A DNA stretch of 64,000 nt from UBA1127 sp965116355 (GTDB taxonomy: Bacteria > Chloroflexota > Dehalococcoidia > Lucifugimonadales > UBA1127). The notes below the pieces were generated by a model that had not been told where the DNA came from, ran no database searches, and saw only the letters and a list, made by a program, of their open reading frames with translations. This document shows, one piece after another, positions 24,830 through 32,717 of this stretch. The translations under genes were made by a program, and so were the position numbers. The stretch is taken from positions 434,001-498,000 of the forward strand of contig OZ220679.1 of the NCBI GenBank assembly GCA_965116355.1. Reading direction: 5' to 3'. The number at the start of each line of letters is the position of its first letter. Position 1 is the first letter of the stretch.

Positions 24830-25630
24830 TCAGATAGAGTTAACTGAAATTACCGTCACCTCGCCAGCATTTAGCGTCGCCGTAGAGCCGTCCTCCCGTC
24901 GGAGGACAAGGTCGCCCTCACGGGTGACGTCGACGGCGACGCCCTCCGCGACGGTTGCACCGTCGCCGCCCCAGGCTACGCGCACTCGGCGCCCGAGGGT
25001 GTCCAGCATGCCGCGCCATCGCCGGAAGAGGCGCTCGGCGTCGGCGTCCGGCGCGTAGAGGGCGTCGAGGGCGCCGAGGAAGGCTTGCAGGACGACGAGG
25101 CGGTCGACCGGGCGGCCCGTCGCGGCGGCGAGGCTGGTGGCCTCGGCGGGTGGGGTCAGCGACGGCGTGGGGTCATGGTTGACGTTGAGGCCGACGCCCA
25201 GGATGGCGTAGCCGTAGACCGCGCCGGCCCGCGCCTCGATGAGTATGCCGGCCACCTTTCGGCCGTTAAGGCGGACGTCGTTGGGCCACTTGACCGTCGC
25301 GTCGAGGCCGGCGGCCGCGCGGATCGCGTCCACGAGGGCGACGCTGGCCGCCATGTTCAGGGTGCGCATCCGTTCGAGCGGGGGGCGCAGGACGATGGAG
25401 AGCGTGAGGTTACGGCCGGGCGGCGAGACCCACTCGCGGTTGAACCGGCCCCGGCCCCGCGTCTGCCGCTCGGCGAGGACGACCGTGCCCTCGACCGCGC
25501 CGCGCTCGGCGAGGCGGCGGGCGGCGTCCATCGTGCTGGAGACCGACGCGTAGCTGCGGACGCACGCGCCGATGACGGCCGTCGAGAGGCCGCGCTTGAC
25601 GTCGCGGGCCGGGAGGCGTTCAGCCTTCAT
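24830..25630 (-). CDS. birA: Biotin--[acetyl-CoA-carboxylase] ligase
   Basis: A 266-residue monofunctional biotin protein ligase. Motifs: YASVSSTMDAARRL near residue 27, the biotinyl-AMP loop AERQTRGRGRFNREWVSPPG near 53, VKWPNDVRLNGRKVAGILIE near 113, GVGLNVNH near 147, and a C-terminal SH3-like domain from about 215 (DTLGRRVRVAW). There is no N-terminal helix-turn-helix, so it is not expected to be a repressor. The start is ATG with AAGGACACC upstream, only about 20 bases past the 3' end of RNase P RNA, so it may be co-transcribed with it. Confidence 0.92.
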   Translation of the reverse strand: MKAERLPARDVKRGLSTAVIGACVRSYASVSSTMDAARRLAERGAVEGTVVLAERQTRGRGRFNREWVSPPGRNLTLSIVLRPPLERMRTLNMAASVALVDAIRAAAGLDATVKWPNDVRLNGRKVAGILIEARAGAVYGYAILGVGLNVNHDPTPSLTPPAEATSLAAATGRPVDRLVVLQAFLGALDALYAPDADAERLFRRWRGMLDTLGRRVRVAWGGDGATVAEGVAVDVTREGDLVLRREDGSTATLNAGEVTVISVNSI

Positions 25631-25651
25631 CGAGGGTGTCCTTGCGGAGAA

Positions 25652-26043
25652 GGGGCCGGTGGGCCTGTAAGCCGAGTTCTGTACCCGCCCACCATCAGTT
25701 TACACCCCAAGGGGCTTCTTCCTTATGTCGGGACGGGCGGTGGCCATCCCTCTAGCCCCGCCGTTGCCGGCGGAGTCGTGCGGCCAACCCGGGGGCGATC
25801 CGGGCGCTCTTGGCCCCCCTATTTGGCCTTGCTCCGGGTGGGGCTTGCCCGCCGCCGTGTCACCACGGTCGGCCGGGAGCTCTTGCCTCCCGATTTCACC
25901 CTTACTCCAGCAAACCGGAGCGGTATGTTTCTGTGGCGCTTTCCGTCGGGTTGCCCCGCCTGGGCGTTACCCAGCACCCTGCCCGGAGGAGCTCGGACTT
26001 TCCTCTCCGACGAATCGGAGCGGCCACCCAACCCACCGGCCCC
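25652..26043 (-). ncRNA. rnpB: RNase P RNA, bacterial type A
   Basis: Read on the minus strand, the region shows the hallmark conserved blocks of RNase P RNA in order: GAGGAAAGTCCGAGCTCC, CAGGGTGCTGGGTAACGCC, ACAGAAACATACCGC, GAGTAAGGGTGAAA, and near the 3' end ACAGAACTCGGCTTACAGG. The 5' end GGGGCCGGTGGG pairs with the 3' end CCCACCGGCCCC, closing the terminal helix. The ends given are set by that helix and may shift by several bases. A TACAAT box lies seven bases before the 5' end. It is the catalytic subunit that trims tRNA 5' leaders. Confidence 0.93.
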
Positions 26044-26049
26044 GCCTCC

Positions 26050-26055
26050 ATTGTA
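26050..26055 (-). promoter_or_regulatory. -10 box TACAAT of rnpB
   Basis: TACAAT on the minus strand, seven bases before the first base of the terminal helix of RNase P RNA, which sets the start point well. No clear -35 is seen. Confidence 0.6.
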
Positions 26056-26089
26056 GCAGGCGCGTCTCCCTGGCCGGCCCGTCCGAATC

Positions 26090-26533
26090 TCACGCGAACA
26101 GTTCGAGGCTCGCGGCCAGGAACGCGACTTGCACGGCAAGCCCCCCGACCAGCGCCGCTGCCTTCGCCGCGAGCGGGATCCCCCGCCCGCCCTGCACACC
26201 CTTCTGCACGCCGTGCGCCGAGCATCCGGCGATGACGATGGACAGGAAGACTTCGACGTTGGTGTAGCTGCCCGACACGATGTCCGACAACCCCAACAGG
26301 TACGCCCATATGAGCGCCATGGTCGCGAACCACAATCCAAGGGCGCCGACGGCCGCCCACGCCCCGGCGGCGGGCCATCGCGGGATGAGCCCGAAGGCGA
26401 GAACGAGTGGGATGACCTGCACCACGTGCCGCGCCAGCGTGCCGCTGACCACACCCACCGCGATGAGCGCCATGGCGACGACGAGCAGGCAAACGGCGAC
26501 TTGCTTGATTTCGAGCGATAACTCGGTTCTCAC
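26090..26533 (-). CDS. Small four-TM membrane protein, unknown
   Basis: A 147-residue hydrophobic protein with four predicted membrane spans: roughly 12-30 (AVCLLVVAMALIAVGVVSG), 38-50, 57-82 (AWAAVGALGLWFATMALIWA) and 122-145 (AAALVGGLAVQVAFLAA). A short polar loop holds GSYTNVEVF, and one reads AHGVQKGVQGG. I recognise no family. The start is GTG at 26533 with GAGGG upstream. It follows the zinc-ribbon gene by 42 bases on the same strand and is likely in its operon. Confidence 0.7.
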   Translation of the reverse strand: MRTELSLEIKQVAVCLLVVAMALIAVGVVSGTLARHVVQVIPLVLAFGLIPRWPAAGAWAAVGALGLWFATMALIWAYLLGLSDIVSGSYTNVEVFLSIVIAGCSAHGVQKGVQGGRGIPLAAKAAALVGGLAVQVAFLAASLELFA

Positions 26534-26575
26534 CGCACCCTCGGAGACGGGTCTTGTGAAGAGCGCCGCACTTGG

Positions 26576-27274
26576 CTACCCCGGGTACAGGTAGCGGCCG
26601 CAGTTGGGGCAGCGGACGGGGTCGTGGGTGGAGCGCAAGAGCTGCAGCTCATGGGAGGGGACGGCGATGGCGCAGCCGCCGCACATGCCCCGCTCGACGC
26701 GGACAATGGCCTGTCCCCGGCTGGCCTCCAGGCTGCGAAAACCCTTGACCTCGGCGGCGGTGAGGGCCGACTCCGCCTCGTCGCGGGCTTCGGCCATCTC
26801 CTCGCCGTGCTGCTGCAGCCGCTGCTGCTCGGTCTGCAGCGAGGGGACCGAGTCGCGCCAAGCGGCCTCAGCCTGCCGGTACGCGGCGTCGAGATCAGCT
26901 GCGCGGGCCTGCGCCGTCTCCACCTGCTCCATCTTGGCGAGCAACTGCTCCTCGAGGTTGCCCTGCCGCTCCTTGTAGTATGCCACCTCCCGCTGCAAGG
27001 CGAGGAGGTCCTTGGAGGCGGCCGTGCTCCCGCTGTAGAGCTGGCGCTCCACGATGCCCAGACGCTCGATGGTGTCCTGCATGTCGGCGTCGAGTTTCGA
27101 CTGCTCGGCCTCCAGCGTCGCGAGGGCGCGCTGAGCTCGAACGGCGACGGCGTGGGCGTGGACGGAGACCTCGTCGCGCTCGATGCGGGCGGCAATGGCG
27201 GCCAGGTCCTCCCGGTTCTTCCTGAGGGCCAGCTCCAGTTCCTGCAGCTTGAACAGGGCCTCGATGGTCGCCAT
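26576..27274 (-). CDS. Coiled-coil protein with C-terminal C4 zinc ribbon
   Basis: A 232-residue protein of the widespread zf-RING_7/C4-type zinc ribbon family. Residues 1-~175 form a long antiparallel coiled coil (IEALFKLQELELALRKNRED, LEAEQSKLDADMQDTIERL, AASKDLLALQREVAYYKERQ). The C-terminus holds the ribbon: MCGGCAIAVPSHE and RCPNCGRYLYPG. The family is thought to help nucleic-acid or ribosome-related assembly, but its role is unsettled. The ATG at 27274 gives the usual family start; a GTG at 27286 is possible, and neither has a strong ribosome site. The small membrane protein gene follows. Confidence 0.85.
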   Translation of the reverse strand: MATIEALFKLQELELALRKNREDLAAIAARIERDEVSVHAHAVAVRAQRALATLEAEQSKLDADMQDTIERLGIVERQLYSGSTAASKDLLALQREVAYYKERQGNLEEQLLAKMEQVETAQARAADLDAAYRQAEAAWRDSVPSLQTEQQRLQQHGEEMAEARDEAESALTAAEVKGFRSLEASRGQAIVRVERGMCGGCAIAVPSHELQLLRSTHDPVRCPNCGRYLYPG

Positions 27275-27734
27275 TGCGTCGCTCACGGACAGAGTGGGGC
27301 ATGGGGAAACAGGGCAACATTCTAGGAAGCGCCCATAGGTGTGTCAACGCGCAGGAGCCCCACCTGCGAGTTCGCTCGATGCCCCCGTTCTCGCTTGGGT
27401 GAGAGCAATTTGCCGGCGAGTCATACCCCGGAGGGCTCGCCATTCGTTGTCGTGGTTGGCGGATAGCAGCCGCGCGGGACCGTAGCGCGCTCGGCGACCG
27501 CCCCGGTTCGCAAGCTTCGTAGGGAGGCGAAGATGGCTGCAACCACCCAGTGCGTATCATTTTGAGTGAGTGATTGCTACCATATGAGGCAATGCAGCCA
27601 TAACGTAGAGACCGGACTTATCGGGCCCTGAGCCGGCATGCCCTCAGCGCAGGCCTTCTGCTCCGGCTCGCCTCCAGCCTCCCGTTATACTGCGTTGAAC
27701 CAACCCGGTCCCGGTCAACGGAAGGGAGACCGCC
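27275..27734. other. 460-base intergenic region
   Basis: This divergent region separates the zinc-ribbon gene from the protease gene. I see no convincing coding frame or RNA gene. The only clear signal is TATACT at 27686-27691, 44 bases before the protease start. Confidence 0.5.
27686..27691 (+). promoter_or_regulatory. -10 box TATACT ahead of the secreted-protease gene
   Basis: A TATACT hexamer 44 bases before the ATG at 27735; the -35 region is poor. Confidence 0.4.
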
Positions 27735-29135
27735 ATGAAGGGGTTCCTGGCCGCAGTGTCCATCCTGCTTCTGACTGTTGGGCTGATTGCGTGCACGGAC
27801 GACGCGGAAGAGACGTCGCCCGCGCCTCAGCCCACGGCGCTGCCGACGTCGGCGCCGCCGGCAACGGCCGTGCCCGCGCCCACCGCGGCTCCCGCGCCCA
27901 CCGCGACGCGCAGCCCGGTCCAGGTCGCGCCCACCGCGGCCCCACCGACGGCCGCCGCTGAACCGACGACCTCGGCCCCGCCTGCTGTCGTCGTGCCCCC
28001 CAAGCCGACGCTCGACGAGATCCTGGACGTTGCCCAGGCGGCCATCGTGCAGGTGGAGTCCTCCGGCGGACGCGGGTCCGGCACGATCTTTGACACGCTG
28101 GGCTACGTCCTTACCGCTGAACACGTCGTTGGCGCGGACGCATCGGTCACCATCACGCACGCCGACGGCAGCGAGGAGCGGGGACTGGTCGTCGGCCGCG
28201 ACGAGGTGCGTGACCTGGCGGTCGTGAAGATCAGCGGCGGCTCGCATCTGACCGCGCTGCCGTTCGGAAGCCTTGAGGACGTCGAAGAGGGCGACCAGGT
28301 CGTGACCGCCGGGTACACGGACTTCAACGACGGCACCACGTCAACCTTCGGCATCGTATCGGAGGTCATCCCGCACGACCGGGAGCAGTACGCCTACCTG
28401 CAGACGGACGCCACGTTCCATCGGGGCCAGAGCGGCGGCCCCGTCATCACCGACGAGGGCTACGTCGTCGGCATCATCAGCCGCTCACCGGCCACGACCA
28501 GCCCGCTGGTGACCCTCGGGTGGGCCGTCGGTATCGACGACCAGACCAAGGACTTGGTCCGCCGCATGCAGGAGGGCGAGGTCAACCTGGTGCCCATCCC
28601 TCCGGGCCCCGGACACTCGTACCGCGACCCCGCGCCGCTGAACTACCCGGTCCGGGTCCTCAGCCGCTACTTCGACGGCAGCCCGCTGGCCCATGACATC
28701 ACCGTGCTGGAGGTCATTCGCGGCGAGCCGGCATGGAACATCATCCGGCAGGCGTACCGGTTCAACCTCCCGGCATTCCCCGGCACGGAGTACATGCTCG
28801 CGTGGGTGCGCATCGACTACACGAGGGGGCCGGAGGGCCACACGGACTGGGTGAACCAGCTTGACTTCGGGCTGCTGTCCAGCCAGGGGCATGACTACAT
28901 CATCCCCTTTAACGTGCGGCCGCCGCAGCCCTTCCTCAGCGCGCGGCTGTACCCCGGCGCCCGAATCGAGGCGTGGACGATCTGGCAGGTTTCCGTCGAC
29001 GACCCGGCGCCGCTGCTGGTGTTTGGACTCGACTCCTTCTACCGCGCCGGCAAGGGGTACTTCTCCACCGTGGCGGCCGAGGATGAGGAGACCACGGACG
29101 AGGCGGCGACTTCGGAATCGTCGGACGCCACGTAG
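27735..29135 (+). CDS. HtrA-like trypsin-family serine protease, lipoprotein
   Basis: A 466-residue exported protease. The signal peptide ends in the lipobox LIAC with Cys20 as the lipid anchor. Residues 21-~90 are a Pro/Ala/Thr linker. The protease domain (~94-285) has the catalytic triad His130 (LTAEHVVGA), Asp160 (VRDLAVVKI) and Ser233 (HRGQSGGPVI). There is no PDZ domain. Instead the C-terminal ~170 residues form a beta-rich domain (YLLAWVRI-like strands, DYIIPFNVRPPQPFLSARLY) ending in an acidic tail. ATG with GGAAGGGAG upstream. It opens a ~10 kb run of secreted and membrane proteins and probably acts on the outer face of the membrane. Confidence 0.88.
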   Translation: MKGFLAAVSILLLTVGLIACTDDAEETSPAPQPTALPTSAPPATAVPAPTAAPAPTATRSPVQVAPTAAPPTAAAEPTTSAPPAVVVPPKPTLDEILDVAQAAIVQVESSGGRGSGTIFDTLGYVLTAEHVVGADASVTITHADGSEERGLVVGRDEVRDLAVVKISGGSHLTALPFGSLEDVEEGDQVVTAGYTDFNDGTTSTFGIVSEVIPHDREQYAYLQTDATFHRGQSGGPVITDEGYVVGIISRSPATTSPLVTLGWAVGIDDQTKDLVRRMQEGEVNLVPIPPGPGHSYRDPAPLNYPVRVLSRYFDGSPLAHDITVLEVIRGEPAWNIIRQAYRFNLPAFPGTEYMLAWVRIDYTRGPEGHTDWVNQLDFGLLSSQGHDYIIPFNVRPPQPFLSARLYPGARIEAWTIWQVSVDDPAPLLVFGLDSFYRAGKGYFSTVAAEDEETTDEAATSESSDAT

Positions 29136-29239
29136 GGACCGGCTCTTTACGGAACCGTATAGAAGGCTTGCAACACACAGGCAGGTGAGCGGCGGCCCGC
29201 ATGAGCGGGGCGCCGCCCGTCACCCATAAGGAGATGCAG

Positions 29240-30004
29240 ATGTTCAACTCGGCCTCGCTGGGAACGCTCGTCCTCACGGTCGCAATCGCCGCTGTCGCGC
29301 TGGGAATCGGCATCGGCATCGGGTACCTCGCCTTCGAGCCGCAGTCCACGGAGGCGGCTTCCAGCCTGGACGCCAGCAAGGAACGGGTGATGCGGCTGGA
29401 GGCGTCCATTACCGAGAAGGACGCGCGGTACCAGGAGCTTCTGGACCAGGTGGCCGGCTTCAAGGAGGAGGTCGCGCAGGCGAACGCCGACAACGAGGCG
29501 CTGCGTGACGAGTTGGACCGGCAGGGCGTCACCCTGGCCGCCGCGCAGGAGATGGCGCGGGGCGTGCAGTCCGACCTCACCTCCGCCGAGTCACGCGTGA
29601 GCGTCCTGGAGGGGCAGCTTGCCGGCCAGGAGGAGTTGGCGGCGCAGATCGCCGAGTTCCAGGACGCCCTCGCGCCCCTGGCCGACGACCGCCTGCTGCT
29701 CGTCGAGCTTCGGAAGGACACGCCGGACACGCTGGAGGAGGCAACCGAGTACTGGGAGACGGTGAAGGAGCTGGCCGTCGCGTCCGACCCGACGCTCGGA
29801 GCGAAGGTGGACCGCGTCATCCAGTTCCTGCCGACGTACTTCGACTGGTTTGACGAGGAGTTCAACGACACGTGCGAGGCGCTTCAGGCGTTCTTCGACA
29901 CGGGGGCCGTGGAGTTCGGCACCCTGGCTGGCGACCTGCAGAGCGACGTCTTCCTGCTGCTCATCAACCGCATAGACGTCGCGTCCGGCCTCGCAGAGGA
30001 ATAG
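29240..30004 (+). CDS. Single-TM coiled-coil protein
   Basis: A 254-residue protein with one N-terminal membrane span (TLVLTVAIAAVALGIGIGIG, residues ~6-28). A coiled coil follows from ~40 to 150, rich in Glu, Gln and Leu (RVMRLEASITEKDARYQELL, VSVLEGQLAGQEELAAQIAE). A C-terminal helical part contains VIQFLPTYFDWFDEEF. No family is recognised. AAGGAG lies six bases before the ATG at 29240; the ATG at 29234 would touch it. Its architecture is shared by the 331-residue protein at 47.2 kb, and both may be scaffolds in the cell envelope. Confidence 0.75.
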   Translation: MFNSASLGTLVLTVAIAAVALGIGIGIGYLAFEPQSTEAASSLDASKERVMRLEASITEKDARYQELLDQVAGFKEEVAQANADNEALRDELDRQGVTLAAAQEMARGVQSDLTSAESRVSVLEGQLAGQEELAAQIAEFQDALAPLADDRLLLVELRKDTPDTLEEATEYWETVKELAVASDPTLGAKVDRVIQFLPTYFDWFDEEFNDTCEALQAFFDTGAVEFGTLAGDLQSDVFLLLINRIDVASGLAEE

Positions 30005-30061
30005 GCCCCGGACATTCCTGAACCGACACGATATGCAAGCTGACGGAAAGGGGAGCAAGGC

Positions 30062-32611
30062 ATGAAGCGGAGCTTGAGGCTGGTCCTGGGGTTGGCGGCC
30101 CTGACCCTCCTGTTGGTGGCGGCCCCGCTCGTAGCGGACCCGCACGCCGCCCTGGCGGAATCGCCGGAAAACGACGCCAACACGCAGGCCGATCCGGAAG
30201 AACTGGAGCGTCGCGCACCCCAGGTCATGAGCCCGTTTCTCAATGAGGTGGAGAACCACGCCAACGTTGCGCCCTTCACCTACCTGACACCCTTCACCTA
30301 CCTCCTTTCCAGCTCCGTCGGCGTCATGGCGCGCGGGCTGGACCCGAGAGGGCCGCTGAACTTCACGCACGCGGTCAAGAACCCCTACGGACCGCCGCCC
30401 GGGCTGGCGTGGGAGAACATCCCGGAGGTCTTCATGGCCCCGCAGGCGCCGCCGCAGGCCCCCTCCGCCCAGGGCGCGGGCCTCGTGCCCTTCCGTGACC
30501 CGGCCCCGGCGTTCAGCCGCAACATCCTCATCCCGCGCGACTTCTCCAACTCGCCCATCCAGACGGAGCCGCACATCGCCGTCAACCCCTTCGACCCCGA
30601 CCACCTGGTCATGGGCTCCGTCGACTACAACTTCCCCAACGTGAGCATCTACGTCTCCATCGACGGGGGCGTGACGTGGGAGGGGCCGGTCCAGCCGCCC
30701 TTCCTCGCCGAGGACCTCGGCGCCGGCGGCGACCCGGTCGTCGCCTTCGACCGCGAGGGCAACGTGTACGTCATTTTCATCTCCATCGGCGTCGAGGAGT
30801 TCACCGTCGGGCCCGCAGCGGACGCAGCCACGGTGTCGAGCATCGCCATCACCCGCTCGGAGGACGGCGGCCGGACGTGGAGCGAGCCGATCTCGACGTA
30901 CCGCAGCGCCATCGACAAGAACCTGTCCCCCGGCCGCACTGGCCGCCTGGAGGGCGACATCAGCCTGGGCTTCCTGGACAAGCCGTGGCTGGCCATCGGC
31001 CCCAGCGCGGAGGACCCGGACAAGGACGTCATCTACGTCACCTACACGCACTTCGAATCGGTCTACCCCATCGTCTTCCCGTTCTCCGGCAACTTCCCGT
31101 TCTTCGGCGTGCCGGTGCTCGAGACCTCGATCCAGGTCGTCAGCTCCGACGACGGCGGCAGGAGCTGGAGCGAGCCAGTGACGGTCAGCCCCGTGGTGCG
31201 CCGCGTCTTCGCGGCCGACGCCTCCCCGCCCGACGAGTCGTCGGAGGAAGGCTCAGGAGCCGAGACCCAGGAGCTGCAGGAAGCCCCCACCGCGGCTGTC
31301 GGCACCCAGCGCGTGCTGCAGGGCTCACAGCCGCAGGTCGCGCCCGACGGGACCGTCTACGTCACCTGGCTCGACTCCACGGACGACGACTCGCAGGAGG
31401 GCCTCGCCGAGAACTACGTCGCGCGCTCGGAGGACGACGGCAAGACGTTCGGCAAACCCGTCCGCACCGCCGTCTACAACGAGACGGGCTTCTCGCCGCG
31501 CAACGGCTTCTTCCGCTATTGGGGCTCGTCGTTCCCGCAGATTGCCACCGGCCCCGGCGACGAGGTCTACATCGTCTTCACCGGCCGGCCGCCGGACTCG
31601 AGCATCGACGACGGCGACATCTACTTCACCCGCTCGCTGGACCGCGGCGAGACGTGGACGCGGCCCAGGGCGCTGAACGGAGACGAGACGCACCACCTGC
31701 AGTTCTTCCCCAGCATTGCCACGTCGCCCAACGGAGACCTCCACGTGATGTGGGGCGACTTCCGCGACGACCGCTCGCAGACGCGCTACCACATCTACTA
31801 CACGACCTCGACGGACCAGGGCCGCACGTGGGGCTTCCGGGACGAGGAGCTCGACATCGACACGCCCGATACCCGCGTGACCGACTTCCACTCCAACGCG
31901 AACAAGGGCTTCCCGGGCGGCGTCTTCATCGGTGACTACTTCTCCATCGCCGCATCCGACAAGGACGTGTACCTGGTCTGGGCGGACACCCGCCTCGCCG
32001 AGTTCGGCCCGACGAACCAGAAGATCGGGTTCACGCGGCGCGCGGCCATCCAGTCGCCGGAGGTATTCCTGAACCCGCCGGCGGGGCCGGGCGGACAGCC
32101 CGTGACGCTGCAGGGCTTCAACTTCCAGCCTGACATCAACGTGCTCATTCGCGTGGGCGGCGTGTCCGTCGCGACGGAGCGCACCAACGAGCTTGGCCGC
32201 TTCACGAGCCAGGTGTTCATCCCGATCTCGGGCGAGGGAGCGCACGCCATCGACGTCTTCGACGATTCGGGCAACTTCGCCACGTCGTCCTTCTTCATGG
32301 AGTTCGGGTTCGACAACATCCAGGACACCCAGGAGGACCTCGTCGAACGCATGGGGGCGCTGGAATCGCAGATCTCGGGGCTGAGCGGCCTCGCTGCAGC
32401 GGCCGTCCCGGCGGCGCCCGCGGCCACGGCTGAGCCGGCGGCCCCTGCGGCGGCTCCTGCGCCCGAGGTCGTCATACCGGAGATCCCGGTGCCCATCATC
32501 GAGGATACGCAGGCGCCGTGGTGGCTGCTCATCGCCGCGGTGGCGGGCACGGCCGCCGTGGTCGGCGGGCTGGCATTCCTCGTGGGGAAGAAGGCGCCGT
32601 CCGGCGGCTAG
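30062..32611 (+). CDS. Secreted, membrane-anchored Asp-box (sialidase-like) propeller protein
   Basis: An 849-residue exported protein. The signal peptide is at 1-~32 (LTLLLVAAPLVADPHAALA). Six Asp-box repeats mark a sialidase/BNR-type propeller between ~195 and ~600: SIDGGVTW, SEDGGRTW, SSDDGGRSW, SEDDGKTF, SLDRGETW and STDQGRTW. An IPT/TIG-like Ig domain follows at ~665-755 (VFLNPPAGPGGQPVTLQGFN). An Ala/Pro-rich stalk and a C-terminal span (WWLLIAAVAGTAAVVGGLAF) end in a basic tail. No sialidase FRIP or catalytic Arg triad was found, so glycosidase activity is not claimed. It probably binds or cuts polymers at the cell surface. Confidence 0.8.
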   Translation: MKRSLRLVLGLAALTLLLVAAPLVADPHAALAESPENDANTQADPEELERRAPQVMSPFLNEVENHANVAPFTYLTPFTYLLSSSVGVMARGLDPRGPLNFTHAVKNPYGPPPGLAWENIPEVFMAPQAPPQAPSAQGAGLVPFRDPAPAFSRNILIPRDFSNSPIQTEPHIAVNPFDPDHLVMGSVDYNFPNVSIYVSIDGGVTWEGPVQPPFLAEDLGAGGDPVVAFDREGNVYVIFISIGVEEFTVGPAADAATVSSIAITRSEDGGRTWSEPISTYRSAIDKNLSPGRTGRLEGDISLGFLDKPWLAIGPSAEDPDKDVIYVTYTHFESVYPIVFPFSGNFPFFGVPVLETSIQVVSSDDGGRSWSEPVTVSPVVRRVFAADASPPDESSEEGSGAETQELQEAPTAAVGTQRVLQGSQPQVAPDGTVYVTWLDSTDDDSQEGLAENYVARSEDDGKTFGKPVRTAVYNETGFSPRNGFFRYWGSSFPQIATGPGDEVYIVFTGRPPDSSIDDGDIYFTRSLDRGETWTRPRALNGDETHHLQFFPSIATSPNGDLHVMWGDFRDDRSQTRYHIYYTTSTDQGRTWGFRDEELDIDTPDTRVTDFHSNANKGFPGGVFIGDYFSIAASDKDVYLVWADTRLAEFGPTNQKIGFTRRAAIQSPEVFLNPPAGPGGQPVTLQGFNFQPDINVLIRVGGVSVATERTNELGRFTSQVFIPISGEGAHAIDVFDDSGNFATSSFFMEFGFDNIQDTQEDLVERMGALESQISGLSGLAAAAVPAAPAATAEPAAPAAAPAPEVVIPEIPVPIIEDTQAPWWLLIAAVAGTAAVVGGLAFLVGKKAPSGG

Positions 32612-32717
32612 CCGTAGGCAGACGCGCCCCTGAAGGGTAAAAATAGTGGGGACACGCCGTTGGTCGCCGTCGGCGCGTTCCCGCGCAGATGGTGACAGCG
32701 GAAGAGGAGGAGGCCCC

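Noticed and set aside
27400..27560. tRNA-like stretch with GGTTCGCAAG
   Set aside because: No acceptor stem or anticodon arm can be paired around it.
30062..32611. True sialidase
   Set aside because: Asp-boxes are present, but no FRIP motif, Arg triad or Tyr/Glu nucleophile pair could be recognised.
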